A stretch of 64,000 nt of DNA. It comes from Agarophyton chilense. Taxonomy: Eukaryota; Rhodophyta; Florideophyceae; Gracilariales; Gracilariaceae. The translations under genes were made by a program, and so were the position numbers. Shown piece after piece: positions 1 to 9,991 of the stretch. A model generated the notes under the pieces. The model was given only the letters and a program-made list of their open reading frames with translations, was not told where the DNA came from and ran no database searches. Where the stretch lies: NCBI GenBank assembly GCA_030374765.1, contig JARGXX010000115.1, forward strand, positions 1,148,501 to 1,212,500, written 5' to 3'. Numbering within the stretch: the stretch's first letter is position 1; every line of letters begins with the position of its first letter.

Positions 1-1
1 T

Positions 2-469
2 TTACGGAAAGTCTTCAGAATTTAGTACCGAGTCGTATGCAATTAAAAAAATATCGAAAATGGTATACATTGTTGATCTTTCTCGTTCAAACATAAGTCA
101 CATATCCCAGTAGCTGGCTCCAGCCATAATTCGTAGAAAGATTGCCATCCTCCTCGCGGACTCGACGTCATGCTCTTTAATATGGGCTTTTGCTTCGTGG
201 TATTCTTTATCGTCGTGAAAGCGACGACTAAATGGCTTAAGAAGCTCAACGAAAGTATAAAATGCAGTACCCGACATCTGGAAAGGTTGGGCGAAATCGG
301 AGTCAATGAGGTGTTGGGTGACAGAAATGAAAGAACGACGATTAGATGTTCTTTTTTCTCGTCGAGTATTCTTCTTCTTTTTGTTGTAGACCCTCAAAAA
401 TTTTGTGAACACCAGCATCATATATTGAAAGCGGCGACGTTTCCGCTCAATCATAACGGATAGAAACAC
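2..469 (-). pseudogene. decayed PIF/Harbinger (HARBI1-like) transposase fragment
   Basis: An open stretch of 123 codons (469 down to 98) resembles the N-terminal part of Harbinger transposases. It has a basic segment, then a pattern like MSGTAFYTFVELLKPF, then RRMAIFLRIMAGASYWDM, matching the 'RvAifLr.lA.GasYrDi..lF' helix-turn-helix region. The frame is broken by TGA at 98-100 directly after ASYWDM. It then continues with MFERERSTMYTIF, which is what the family has at this point (lFgvSrsTVyrIf), until TAA at 2-4. The fragment reaches the window edge, so the catalytic DDE part would lie outside. I infer a dead copy, because two stops interrupt one homologous reading frame. Assignment rests on motif recall, not a search. 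Confidence 0.6.
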
Positions 470-1914
470 TGTGAAACGGTCCTGACGTGACGATCAATGA
501 ATCACGGCACGGCTATAGCGGCCTGCGAAACGTGACGAAGCTCTTCGTTGTCTTCGCGATTCGATCTGAAGTTGTAGTCATAGTTCAATAAAACTTGTTT
601 ATCATTTTCAAAGCATTTCGTAATTGGCAATGAATGACGAAGTGGCTACCGTGCTTCTATGGTTCTGCACGAACGAACCTTTTTCCCTAGGACCTCCCAT
701 AAAGCTGGGCGAATGCGGAACAGTGTCACCATTCAGAATGGTCTTCCGGGAAGCACATGGTATGCCTTCAGCATTCATTTCATGTGGAGGGCAAATCCGG
801 GAAAGAACGGTGGGATTGTTCTTTGTTGATCACCTCTTATCTTTGTGCTTTCTTGCAGCTGGGCGGCGACTTTTTAGCCGTGTGCCACCCGGCCAGCGAC
901 AGCAATCGGCCAGCGGACTAGTCATTTGGCCGAGTTGAGCAGCTCTGCGAGGCCCCAGGTGCCCGGGCGTGTTGAACGGCTTCCCGCGTCCTATCGACAA
1001 CGATAATAAAGCCCTTCAACGTGTCCGAAGGCATATTCCTCTCGAACGGGAACCTTCCCTCTCGTCGATATTCAAAACCGCAAGCCAGTTGCGCTCGTTG
1101 TCAGAAAATGGTCAACAAGGTTTTGCGTGTGACCTCCGTATGTACACAAACCATACACCATACAAAAAAGAAACCGTTCGGCCTGCACACCACATGGGAA
1201 CTTTTATAATGCCCAGATCGGAATAGATGTGGGAGATCTTGTGAATTCATGCAGTTTGAAGGAAAAATGATGTAACATTATCCATCCTGATGCACGGGGG
1301 TTTGGCTTTACTTCCTAACGCGTTGCTTCTAACTGGGCCTGCCCTTCACACGAGCGCAATTCGTTTGGTGTTGGTTGGGATTTGATGTCTCCCTGATAAT
1401 CTCTAAAATGGATCGAATACGCGCGATGTAGCCAAGCTCGTCCTTTCATTCCTTACGACGTAATGCGTTAGTCTTCACAACGAGCATCATAAACTATGTG
1501 TGCGAGCAAACTGCACCAAGACGCCATTATCAGTCATCCCACCCAACTTGGGCTTGCAGGCGTTCAAAAATTTGACAGCTTCCACTTCATGCAGCAGCGC
1601 AGATTTTGAGTGCGCGTAATATGAGGCGCATACAGAATCATCGACTTATCTCGTAGCTGTCGGGGCGTTGTCCTTTCCACGCCGCTACGTATGTTTACCC
1701 GATTTGACCGCGCCAGCTCGGTGCTCGTATCCAAGACTGAGGACTAAAGAAAATCATCCCCAAAAAGTCCGAGTACCACAGACAGAATACATATCCCACA
1801 TTGCAACTCGCTTGGGTGACAGCCCACACAAATTTACAACAGAAACACATAATTCAGAACCTAGTCGACCTCCTTTTCGAAGCTTGCCGCGCCTGAGATT
1901 AAAGAGAAGTAAAC
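470..1914. other. intergenic region, no supported gene
   Basis: About 1.4 kb with several short open frames (for example 624-938 and 969-1226 on the plus strand), none with recognisable domains. The 969 frame opens only with GTG. The last few hundred bases are the 5' region of the dehydrogenase gene that starts at 1915. I see no RNA gene or clear repeat. Confidence 0.4.
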
Positions 1915-2811
1915 ATGCCCTTTGGGCTTCCTCTCAAGCAATTTCAAGGGCGAGTGGCAGTAATAACGGGTGCCAGCAGAGGAATTGGACGAGAAATCGC
2001 CTTAGCTTTTGCAAAAGCCGGCTGCAACGTGGTTGTAGTTGCGAAGAGCGTCAAAGAATCCCCAAATCTTCCAGGAACGATATACACGGTGGCCGAAGAA
2101 GTCCGCCAATATGGATCTAATGCCCTTCCCGTGCAGTGCGATGTTCGAAATCCGAAGAACATCCACAACATGATGGAGAAGGCCTACAACACCTTTGAAA
2201 GAATTGATTATCTTGTCTGCAACAGTGGTGCCCTTTGGTGGAAGAATGTTGAATCTACCCCAATGTCTCGATACGACCTAGTTCATCAGGTAAACGTACG
2301 GGCTACTTTTTGTTGCGTTCATGAAGTATTGCCAATCATGAAACGACAAGGATTTGGTCGAATTATTGTCATGAGTCCTCCAGTTGATTTAGGATGGCTT
2401 ACGGGTAAAGTTGCGTACGGAATCTCCAAGTATGGCATGACAATGATAGCCATGGGAGTGGCTAAAGAGGTAGCAGGAACTGGCATCAGTATAAACGCCC
2501 TATGGCCTGCTACCATGATAGAGAGTTACGCAACAAAGAACTTCAAAATGTCCGCGCGTAGTCAGTGGAGAAAGGCTACTATAGTATCAGACTGTGTAAT
2601 GAAGATGGTACAAGAGCCCCCAGAGGTTTTAAATGGGGAGGCAATAATTGACGAGGACTACCTGCGCCGCAGAGGTGTTACTGATTTTAAGAAGTACCGT
2701 TGCGTCGCGGAAATTGAGCCGAAAAAGGTTTGGCCGCCTTCTAAACTCGATGTGCTACTTGGAGCAACGAAAGCCAAAGGTGTTCCACCTGGAATAAGTG
2801 CTCGTCTCTAG
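1915..2811 (+). CDS. HSDL2-like short-chain dehydrogenase, probably peroxisomal
   Basis: A 298-residue single-exon protein of the classical short-chain dehydrogenase/reductase fold. Visible motifs are the Rossmann dinucleotide loop TGASRGIG (residues 18-25), CNSG (102-105) in place of the usual NNAG, the catalytic serine in MSPP (S154) and Y168xxxK172. The segments GTIYTVAEE, INALWP and IIDEDYLRRRGVTDF are diagnostic for the HSDL2 branch rather than for generic fatty-acid or steroid reductases. Animal HSDL2 has a C-terminal SCP2 sterol-carrier domain; this protein stops before it. Its last residues are S-A-R-L, a good type 1 peroxisomal targeting signal (SARL), as expected for HSDL2. The substrate is unknown; fatty-acid related oxidoreduction is the family expectation. 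The ATG at 1915 leaves a short, family-typical N terminus before the first beta strand. Confidence 0.87.
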   Translation: MPFGLPLKQFQGRVAVITGASRGIGREIALAFAKAGCNVVVVAKSVKESPNLPGTIYTVAEEVRQYGSNALPVQCDVRNPKNIHNMMEKAYNTFERIDYLVCNSGALWWKNVESTPMSRYDLVHQVNVRATFCCVHEVLPIMKRQGFGRIIVMSPPVDLGWLTGKVAYGISKYGMTMIAMGVAKEVAGTGISINALWPATMIESYATKNFKMSARSQWRKATIVSDCVMKMVQEPPEVLNGEAIIDEDYLRRRGVTDFKKYRCVAEIEPKKVWPPSKLDVLLGATKAKGVPPGISARL

Positions 2812-3023
2812 TTTAGTATAAAAGCATGTTACAAATATATCTCCGACATATACGGTCTTTGAAACGAACTGCAACCACAAACTTCGAAATATTCCTAACA
2901 TACTATTAATCGAATACGTTTGCTTTCTTTTCCATTGTGGTGGGTCCGCGAATGTGATTTGAAACTAGAACTGGGGTCTTCGTCGTATCGTCAATTACAA
3001 TTATCAACACTTCTTTCATTATT

Positions 3024-5675
3024 TCAATTCATTCTTGTTGTATCTGCATCAGCTTCCAAAGAAAATGCAACAACCCTGAACAGCTTTCCGACCTCGAAAC
3101 CTAATTTCTTATCTCCCTCCAAAATCCGTTCCATAGCTTCACAATTGCGTTGCATTACTTCGATTGTTTGTGCGGGTGTTGATAAATACTCCAAGCGCAA
3201 AATATCGTCGAAAAAGGACTTCCAAACGCCTTCATGCTTCAGAGGAACAGGCCCAATATCAGTGTTATCGAGATCAACACCCAGCATTTTTGCAGCACAA
3301 GCCGCTGCTCCATGGCAATCAACATTAAAAGCCCAAGGCCGAGATGAACTAGAACGGTATTCTGGATCAAAAACTGAAGTGCAGCAAGTGGATGTAAAAC
3401 GCACAATATCATCAATGCTCGTACCTCCGACGCGCTTATGCAACACATCGATTGAGTTGTTGTAATCAACAAGCAAAACTCCGCATGAAGACCAGCCATT
3501 TTTTCCGCCAGCGCAATACACATCTCCCGTCAGCTCTACGGCTGTATTCCTTCGAAACAAAACATTGTCAAGCGTGACGTCCGCGTGAATGATATCAATT
3601 GCATGCAGCGTACACAACGTTTTGAGCAAATCCACAGTCAGAAACATAGCCAATGACTCTGGGAGCACGTTCTTTGGCATTATCTGCATTATTCTGGTTA
3701 GGCATGCTACGCCTTTGATATCTAATACCAAGAAAGAACTTTCAGTGCCATGGGAAAACCCAACAGCCATTGGTATGCTATCGGTTTGCATGAGCTTCTT
3801 CTGGAATCGTTGTTGAATGGTCTGATATATGTAGAATTCCCATATGTTAGATGCATCCGATTGTTTCAGAACAAACAAAGGAACATCTTCTTCATCTCCA
3901 GCTGAGGAAGCTTGTACTTCAGCCCCGCCAAACTCGTTTTCAATGTCCTCTACGAAAAAGACTCTTGAACGATTGTTAAAGCCAGAATACTGAGATTCCT
4001 GAACACAGAGAGTAACGGGAACACGCCAAGGTAATTCCACCACGCTATCTGGTTCTATGTCCACATCTGCTTCTCCAATGAACTGAAAAGATGGTTGATC
4101 AACAGCCCATATCTTGAGGTATCTATGGAGATCAAATTCGTCAAACTGCATCGGTTCTTGCCCTACGTCGTAGACTGGGGATAGGACAGCATTCTCATTG
4201 TACTTCGGATGCTCAGCTAAATCATCGTCTTGCAAAATTTGAAACGGTGCAGAGGTTCTCGGCTTGTCGTCATTCTCTAGTGAGGATAGGGGGCCGGGGG
4301 GCAAAGAAAACTCAGCATCAAGGTGCTGTTCCAATGGAAGTGAACTGTTGAACATGTCATCAATCTCTCGCATAGCGATTTTTGTGTTGATCGTTGGAGA
4401 TGGTGGCCGGTTATATTTATCTCCTTTTCGCGAAAACTCGGGGGAAGGGTCCCGTCTGGACGCTTCCGGGGATAAAACAGGAACGTTTTCATCGTTTGCA
4501 ACTGGTGAGGAAGGTTGCTCCATAACTCGACCCAAAGGAGACATCGCTCCTCGTTGATACTTTTCATCTTGATATATCTCAAACGAGGACATCTGCCGAG
4601 AGGAAATGCTTCTCTGCTTTAGCTTTTCTACCGCAGTTTCGTTTTGCGGAAGAGTCTCACCAGCCCATTGAGAAGGAAGTCGGCCACGGTCTTCTTTGTC
4701 GACGTCGTCAATCGTGGCTACTACTTCAAATGGAATGTCTTGTTCATGAGTTGACTTCGATTCGTGCTGAGAATGTGGATCTGTACCGTCAATGAATACC
4801 TCAAACTTATTTTCTTTGTTGGGAAGTCCCTGGCCCTGGACATGACTGGACTGGTGCTGTGCAATTGTGGCTGAACTGGAGGTGAAGGGACGAATCCCTG
4901 TCACAGCCTGGCGTTGAGATATTTCTCCCAATGCCGGGCGGACTCTGTGAGGTTTGTCTTCAACATTCTCGCTTGCAGTCGGTGCAGCGAGAATAGCCGT
5001 AGCCAAGGACGGTTCCGCCCGAGCAGTATTTCTTTCCTTCCGCGCAGCCTCTCGTTGCGCATGATCAAGTTTGCTTGCCTCTGCATCGATTTTTTTCTTT
5101 TGGTCTCGTTTCATTCTGGCAGCCATGCGACACTGAAATTCGCTCTCACGCTGAAGAATCCTATCGTGAGGCTGAGAGTTGACTTCCCTTGCACGCTTGA
5201 AAACCTTGTCCACCTCGTCATATTGACGAGCTGCTTCAAGGGTTGCAGCCCACGCCTCGTAGAACAGTGTCCAGGAGCATCCAATTCGCTTTCTGCTCAT
5301 GTAACGAAACACCTCGAGCTTGTCTCGTCGCATCTCAATGTAAAGAATCCATAAGCGTAGAAACCGGATATCATCGCGAAAGAACTCATCCTTCGCATGT
5401 TTGCGACAGGGGTCCTCGACTGCGCGAACAAGGTGCTTGGAGCCTGCTGGATAATGGTCGACAATGAAAAGGGCGTGATCCAAGTAAACGTCGAGTAGAT
5501 CCTTGGCGGGCTCATTACGTGCAACGGCGTCCTTGACGGCATTTTCTCGACGAATTCGCTCTGCCTCGATATCCTCTTTTGATCCCACCAGCGCCTTTTC
5601 GAGTAGCTTCGCGCGACGTCCGCGAGGGCGAGGCTGGATGTTCTCCTTGTGGGTCTCCCATCTGGGGGCGGACAT
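3024..5675 (-). CDS. BUB1: MadBub spindle-checkpoint protein (combined Mad3/BubR1 and Bub1 kinase)
   Basis: An 883-residue single-exon protein that delays anaphase by inhibiting APC/C-Cdc20 at kinetochores. Order of parts: KEN box 1 (K10-E11-N12); the Mad3/BUB1 homology TPR domain (about 55-190); a basic coiled segment (188-220); KEN box 2 (287-289); an ABBA motif directly after it (F291-EVFID) and a second one at F365-EIYQDE; a conserved-domain-1 like, Mad1-binding motif SPTINTK...DDMF (426-442); and a C-terminal Bub1 kinase domain (about 550-860). In the kinase I see the lysine K604, the family's WEFYI helix with E613, HAD (697-699) in place of HRD, N704, and DYN (737-739) in place of DFG followed by Bub1-like NSID. 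A normal glycine-rich loop is not visible. The gene is divergent to seryl-tRNA synthetase. One gene covering both Mad3 and Bub1 functions is the ancestral state. Confidence 0.93.
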   Translation of the reverse strand: MSAPRWETHKENIQPRPRGRRAKLLEKALVGSKEDIEAERIRRENAVKDAVARNEPAKDLLDVYLDHALFIVDHYPAGSKHLVRAVEDPCRKHAKDEFFRDDIRFLRLWILYIEMRRDKLEVFRYMSRKRIGCSWTLFYEAWAATLEAARQYDEVDKVFKRAREVNSQPHDRILQRESEFQCRMAARMKRDQKKKIDAEASKLDHAQREAARKERNTARAEPSLATAILAAPTASENVEDKPHRVRPALGEISQRQAVTGIRPFTSSSATIAQHQSSHVQGQGLPNKENKFEVFIDGTDPHSQHESKSTHEQDIPFEVVATIDDVDKEDRGRLPSQWAGETLPQNETAVEKLKQRSISSRQMSSFEIYQDEKYQRGAMSPLGRVMEQPSSPVANDENVPVLSPEASRRDPSPEFSRKGDKYNRPPSPTINTKIAMREIDDMFNSSLPLEQHLDAEFSLPPGPLSSLENDDKPRTSAPFQILQDDDLAEHPKYNENAVLSPVYDVGQEPMQFDEFDLHRYLKIWAVDQPSFQFIGEADVDIEPDSVVELPWRVPVTLCVQESQYSGFNNRSRVFFVEDIENEFGGAEVQASSAGDEEDVPLFVLKQSDASNIWEFYIYQTIQQRFQKKLMQTDSIPMAVGFSHGTESSFLVLDIKGVACLTRIMQIMPKNVLPESLAMFLTVDLLKTLCTLHAIDIIHADVTLDNVLFRRNTAVELTGDVYCAGGKNGWSSCGVLLVDYNNSIDVLHKRVGGTSIDDIVRFTSTCCTSVFDPEYRSSSSRPWAFNVDCHGAAACAAKMLGVDLDNTDIGPVPLKHEGVWKSFFDDILRLEYLSTPAQTIEVMQRNCEAMERILEGDKKLGFEVGKLFRVVAFSLEADADTTRMN

Positions 5676-6164
5676 TTTGCAGAACTGCGGCTGATGGGCG
5701 GCGGAGCAGGTCCGGCGGTGTGGGTCGAGGAGCGCACTGCTGCTCGGACGGGGGAGCCCTTGTGCTTATCCGCGGAAGGCTGGGTACACCCAGTTCAAAA
5801 CGCATCCCGGATTGGTTTGAATTTTCAAACGGCGATTCACTGTGATTGTTCGTGGGAGGTGCACCAATTGGTTGTTGGCACAAACACTTGATCGCATGTC
5901 TCCGTGGCACACGTTGCACAGCTCATCACGTCCCCGCTATGCAGCGGTGGCGCGCTCTCGAAAGCATCACGCTCTGATGGACATCGTCGATTACAGCGGG
6001 CTGCGCCCGGCTGCCGTCCACGATCACTGCCGTTGTGTAACTTCTCCCTGTTTCCTACAAATACGCACATTCTCTCGCCATTCACATGCCAACAAACCTC
6101 CGCTCTCACCCTCTTCTTCCCGTCCAACTCTGTTTCTGCTTCTTACCTCAGCTGTCGTGCTACC
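5676..6164. promoter_or_regulatory. shared divergent promoter, MadBub / seryl-tRNA synthetase
   Basis: 489 bp separate the two divergent start codons. The stretch is GC-richer on the MadBub side and pyrimidine-rich (ctcaccctcttcttcc) just before the SerRS ATG, as is common for 5' UTRs of housekeeping genes. No TATA box is evident. Sharing of elements is inferred from spacing. Confidence 0.4.
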
Positions 6165-7559
6165 ATGTTGGACATTAATCTGTTTCGAGAAGACCGCGGA
6201 GGGAATCCGGACTTGGTGAGAGAGAGCCAGCGGAGACGATTCAAAAAGGAGAGTCTTGTAGATGATGTCATTAAGTGGGACAAGGAATGGAGATCCGTCC
6301 GATACGATCTCGACTGCATCTCAAAAAAGAGAAATGAACTCAATGGCCAACTAAAAGAGATCAAGATGAAGGGAAGGAAACCAGAAACAAATATTGATCC
6401 GGACGGTTCTAGGGAAGCTGATATCAAGCAACAAAAAGAAGGACTGGCCAAAGACGAGACCGGACTCAAGGAAAGACTCATCGCCATTGAGAACGAGCGC
6501 GATACTGTCCTGAAATCCATTGGAAACGTCCTTCATCATACTGTACCCGTGTTCGCAGACGAGGAACACAACCGCGTAGAGCGCGTATGGCCTGAAACTG
6601 GCGAACGACCGCCAGCGCCTGCAAAGGGGCTCACGCACGTTGATCTGCTGTACATGATTGGTGGTGTCGAGTACGCCAGGGGAGTCACCTGCGCTGGGAG
6701 CAGGGGCTATTATCTGATGGGACCAGCGGTCCTGCTCAACATGGCCATCATCCAGTACAGTCTGCGTTTTTTAAGCGAGCGGGGATATACTGCCATCCAA
6801 CCGCCCTACTTTATGGAAAAGGATCAAATGGCAAAGTGTGCACAACTTGACGATTTTGACGAACAGTTGTACAAGGTTTCTGGGGACGGGGAAAAATATC
6901 TGATTGCAACAAGCGAACAACCAATCTGTGTTTATCACGCAGATGAGTGGGTTGAAGAACGAGACCTACCACGCAAGTTCGCGGGGTTCTCCACCAATTT
7001 CAGGAAAGAAGCAGGCTCTCACGGACGTGATCAACTGGGAATATTCCGCGTTCATCAATTCGACAAGATTGAGCAATTTTGCGTGACGTCTCCTGACGAT
7101 AATGCGTCATATGAAATGCTCGAGACTATGATTCACAACGCAGAGGAGTTTTATCAGACGCTCGGACTTACGTATCAGGTGATTAGCATAGTTTCCGGCG
7201 CTATGAACGATGCAGCGTCGAAAAAGTATGACCTGGAAGCGTGGTTCCCGGGTGCCAGTGGAGGGAAAGGTGAATATCGTGAACTTGTTTCGGCTTCTAA
7301 TTGCAGTGATTACCAGTCGAGAAAGTTACAGACGCGATGCGGTATCAAGAAAATGGGGGACACGAACAAACGATACGTGCACATGCTCAACTCTACTCTT
7401 TGTGCGACGACAAGAACGATCTGTTGTATCTTGGAAACTTACCAAACGGAAAACGGTATCACGGTGCCAGAAGTGTTGCGTCCCATGATGGGCATGGATG
7501 AAATTCCGTTTGTGCGGGATGCGCCGAAGATGAAGGTGAAAGGTTCAAAAAAGAAGTAG
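6165..7559 (+). CDS. SARS1: cytosolic seryl-tRNA synthetase
   Basis: A 464-residue class II aminoacyl-tRNA synthetase that charges tRNA-Ser (and tRNA-Sec where present). It begins MLDINLFRED, the canonical start of eukaryotic cytosolic SerRS. An N-terminal two-helix coiled-coil tRNA-binding arm follows (about 25-120). The catalytic core has TSEQP (249-253), motif 2 FRKEAG..GRDQLGIFRVHQF (279-299) and motif 3 near the C terminus (RTICCILETYQ, then VPEVLRP). The C terminus is a short lysine tail (KGSKKK). The frame is open further upstream to 5904 but contains no ATG there, so 6165 is the first usable start. No presequence is visible, so this is the cytosolic enzyme. It converges on the U1-C gene with 52 bp between stop codons. 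Confidence 0.97.
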   Translation: MLDINLFREDRGGNPDLVRESQRRRFKKESLVDDVIKWDKEWRSVRYDLDCISKKRNELNGQLKEIKMKGRKPETNIDPDGSREADIKQQKEGLAKDETGLKERLIAIENERDTVLKSIGNVLHHTVPVFADEEHNRVERVWPETGERPPAPAKGLTHVDLLYMIGGVEYARGVTCAGSRGYYLMGPAVLLNMAIIQYSLRFLSERGYTAIQPPYFMEKDQMAKCAQLDDFDEQLYKVSGDGEKYLIATSEQPICVYHADEWVEERDLPRKFAGFSTNFRKEAGSHGRDQLGIFRVHQFDKIEQFCVTSPDDNASYEMLETMIHNAEEFYQTLGLTYQVISIVSGAMNDAASKKYDLEAWFPGASGGKGEYRELVSASNCSDYQSRKLQTRCGIKKMGDTNKRYVHMLNSTLCATTRTICCILETYQTENGITVPEVLRPMMGMDEIPFVRDAPKMKVKGSKKK

Positions 7560-7611
7560 AACAAATAAACGACAGTTGCAAATGGACGCGATTGAGTGTC
7601 ACGAGTGAGCG

Positions 7612-8046
7612 TCATTCGGCCGGAACTGGGTTTCGGTTTTGAGGGGTAGCTATGGTGGGAGTTTGCGGTTGAGATGGCGGCGGTGCGCGCTGAGAGGCCA
7701 TGTCGCGGCTGGGTGCTCGCGCGGAAGAAGGGGAAGCGTCCTGCGGCATGACAAGCTTGCCTTGCGGGTTGGTAGCGTCGCCGCTTTCGTGTGCCTTTTG
7801 AAGAACGATCTGAGCTTTAACCACGGGCGGCAAACCGTAGGTAGGGCGAATGAGTCCGCTGGCTACCTTGATCTCGAACTGTTGCACTATGTCATCAATC
7901 TGATTCTGAAGCTGTTCGCCGATGTACTGACGGTAGTACTCGCAAACATTGAACTTGTGGCGATTGCCCTCATTGTGTTGCTTGCGCACGGCGACAGAGT
8001 CGTTGGTGAGGAAGACGTCGCAGTAGTCGCAGTAGCACTTGCCCAT
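7612..8046 (-). CDS. SNRPC: U1 small nuclear ribonucleoprotein C (U1-C)
   Basis: A 144-residue component of the U1 snRNP, which helps U1 snRNA pair with 5' splice sites. The N-terminal U1-type zinc finger is complete: C6 and C9 in YCDYC, H24 and H30 in RKQHNEGNRH, at the same positions as in the animal protein. The helix NVCEYYRQYIGEQLQNQIDDIV follows the finger in the family pattern. The C-terminal half (about 95-144) is low in complexity and rich in Pro, Ala, Ser and Gln, as usual. Its presence matters because some extremely reduced red algae have lost U1. Here U1 is expected, consistent with the GT-AG introns found in this window. Confidence 0.95.
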   Translation of the reverse strand: MGKCYCDYCDVFLTNDSVAVRKQHNEGNRHKFNVCEYYRQYIGEQLQNQIDDIVQQFEIKVASGLIRPTYGLPPVVKAQIVLQKAHESGDATNPQGKLVMPQDASPSSARAPSRDMASQRAPPPSQPQTPTIATPQNRNPVPAE

Positions 8047-9388
8047 CGTTGGGGTCTACACGCGTCTAGAGCAGCCGCGCTTCGCTGATGTCCACAGTCT
8101 TGTTGATGCCCGCTTGGTACTCGGATGCCCCAAAACGAACGTGCGCGCCATTTTTTCACCCATTTTTAGTTTTGAAATTAGAACTTTTCATGGTGGCGGT
8201 TTTCAAATTACAGTGCAATTTGCGTTCCCAAATTAGTTGATCAAAACAATTGGAACTATGAATTGTAATTACAAGAAAGGCAATCGCTGAACATATATCA
8301 ATACATTTCCTAGCTAGGTCTCCCAAGCCTAGAAAATGTCGAAGACCATCTGATCAGCGTTGAGCAAGCTGAAATGGCGACTAGAAACACCGGATTCGTG
8401 GAAACTACTCGCTAACAATTCCATTATAGGAGATCATGGAGTTTTCCAGCACATTTCCAATTCTGAAAGAAAACGATACTTATTACTCGACAGCGTTTCC
8501 TCTTAGTTCTTCTCCAACAACGCCATGGCTGCCGACATAAAAGGCTTTTGCGGACGTTTGGGCCGTGTCGGATTGACATAAGCTCGATATTTCTGAGAAC
8601 CAACTGTATGGGCTATCAACATGGGCACAAAGAGCGTATGTAGCGTACTGTTGTCACTCATTTGGCCATAACGGTAAGGGAATGGGAGAATATACATGCC
8701 TGGTCGTCGTTGATATCTGGTAGACGGGATGAATATGCATCGCGCAGTGCGTCGCTTGTATTCAAAGCCTTTGCTTGATTGGTATTGTTATAGTCTCATT
8801 ACAAATGGACAGCGCCACGGACTAGTCTGTGTCCGGTGTCTCTCATAGTTGGTTTCTGGTGGTCGCTTTCGCTGGAGTAAAAGTACCACACGACCCTGAC
8901 ATGAGCGAGTGGGTAGTAGCAAGATCACAGCATTTGTTACCCATTCTCTCTTCCTAGACGAGATGCAACGTAACCGAGATCGACTAACAGAAAGGAGATC
9001 GACGCATTGCATCATATTGAGGGTTAATAATAACGAAAGGAAAATGTTGTGCAGCACCTTTCTTTCGCAATTTTTTGACCCAATTGACATAATTGACAAA
9101 GAACATGAGGGCAAAATCACTAAAATCAGCAGAGGGTACGAAGCGAAGCAGTCTGCCAGAGCAATCCTTGCACGTGTTGACATCATGTTGAGCCAATTGT
9201 GCAGTAGACAAGTGTATGGTAGGGCAGCTTTACTGTCCAAAGGACGAGAGGGTTGTGTTTAAAGTAGTTTTTTTCTGTTTTGGCGGCCGCAAGCTTGTGA
9301 TGTAAGCTCATCGAATGGCGTAATTCAGGGCAATAGGGATGGATACAGTGAACCAAACGGTCTTCGTGCGTCTCCTACAAAATACAAG
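8047..9388. other. intergenic region, possible repeat remnant
   Basis: About 1.3 kb without a convincing gene. A 64-codon minus frame at 8503-8697 has no recognisable domain. The sequence around 8640-8730 shares two short blocks (ctaccagatatca and cgttatgg-caaat on the minus strand, at similar spacing) with 32680-32760, so both may be remnants of one old repeat. The block nearest 9388 is the 3' flank of the copper transporter gene. Confidence 0.3.
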
Positions 9389-9991
9389 TTAACAGTCACA
9401 GGCCGGCTTGCTGGTAGCCGATTTCAGAATTGGGTGAAGCGCAACAGCATAAATCATCCACCCCAGCGCATGACCCACAACCACGGCAATGATGAGCCAC
9501 ACGTTCATGGTCATAACAATGAGCATGGCCACGTAGTGAAGAAAAGTTCGGAACGCGTGTTGAAAGCTAGTGAGAATCTTCCTCACCATGTTAGACTCTG
9601 ACAGCGCGCGCTCTTCCATGTTGCGAATCACCTGCGACAAGAGCGTGGCGATGAGAGCGAAAATGAACGACAGTATAAGAGCACCCACAAAGGCGCCCGT
9701 CGATTGAATGTTGGCCTCTTTGAACAGAACGAAGAAACCTGTGGAGCGGATGAACAAAAACGGGCTCATCTGATGCCCGGCCATCATGTTATGGTCGTTG
9801 CCTGCCGCACCGGCGTTGGCGGCACTGCCGGCTGTGACGGTGGCGTTGGATGGGGGCGCGGCTTCGTCGCCCATTGGATCGTCGCCGGCCATTTGACCGT
9901 CGCCGGCCATGCGACCGTCGCCGGCCATGTGACCGTCGCCGGCCATGTGACCGCCATCGGCAGTATCGCGAATGGAAAAAGTATCAATCAT
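9389..9991 (-). CDS. CTR/COPT-type copper transporter
   Basis: A 200-residue high-affinity copper importer that would trimerise in the plasma or an organellar membrane and pass Cu(I). The extracellular N terminus carries a tandem hexapeptide HMAGDG/RMAGDG/QMAGDD (residues 15-38) plus NMMAGHQM (69-75), the Met/His-rich copper-binding part. Helix 1 spans about 97-122. Helix 2 contains the signature MxxxM (M156-M160) and helix 3 the packing motif GxxxG (G173-G177). The C terminus ends C198-D-C200, the CxC copper hand-off motif. Length, helix spacing and all signature motifs fit the family. The repeat array is coded by an 18-bp minisatellite. Regulation by copper is known for relatives but no element is identified here. 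Confidence 0.92.
   Translation of the reverse strand: MIDTFSIRDTADGGHMAGDGHMAGDGRMAGDGQMAGDDPMGDEAAPPSNATVTAGSAANAGAAGNDHNMMAGHQMSPFLFIRSTGFFVLFKEANIQSTGAFVGALILSFIFALIATLLSQVIRNMEERALSESNMVRKILTSFQHAFRTFLHYVAMLIVMTMNVWLIIAVVVGHALGWMIYAVALHPILKSATSKPACDC
9885..9955 (-). repeat. 18-bp in-frame minisatellite in the copper transporter
   Basis: About four copies of a unit like gtcgccggccatgtgacc (plus strand) encode the Met-containing hexapeptides. Because 18 bp is six codons, copy-number change would alter the number of methionine motifs without shifting the frame. Confidence 0.85.

Noticed and set aside
1668-2120. A 150-codon plus-strand frame overlapping the dehydrogenase start
   Set aside because: It is out of frame with the conserved Rossmann motif, begins with TTG and has no domain.
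5904-6164. An 87-codon N-terminal extension of seryl-tRNA synthetase
   Set aside because: It begins with GTG, contains no ATG, and the ATG at 6165 gives the exact family N terminus.
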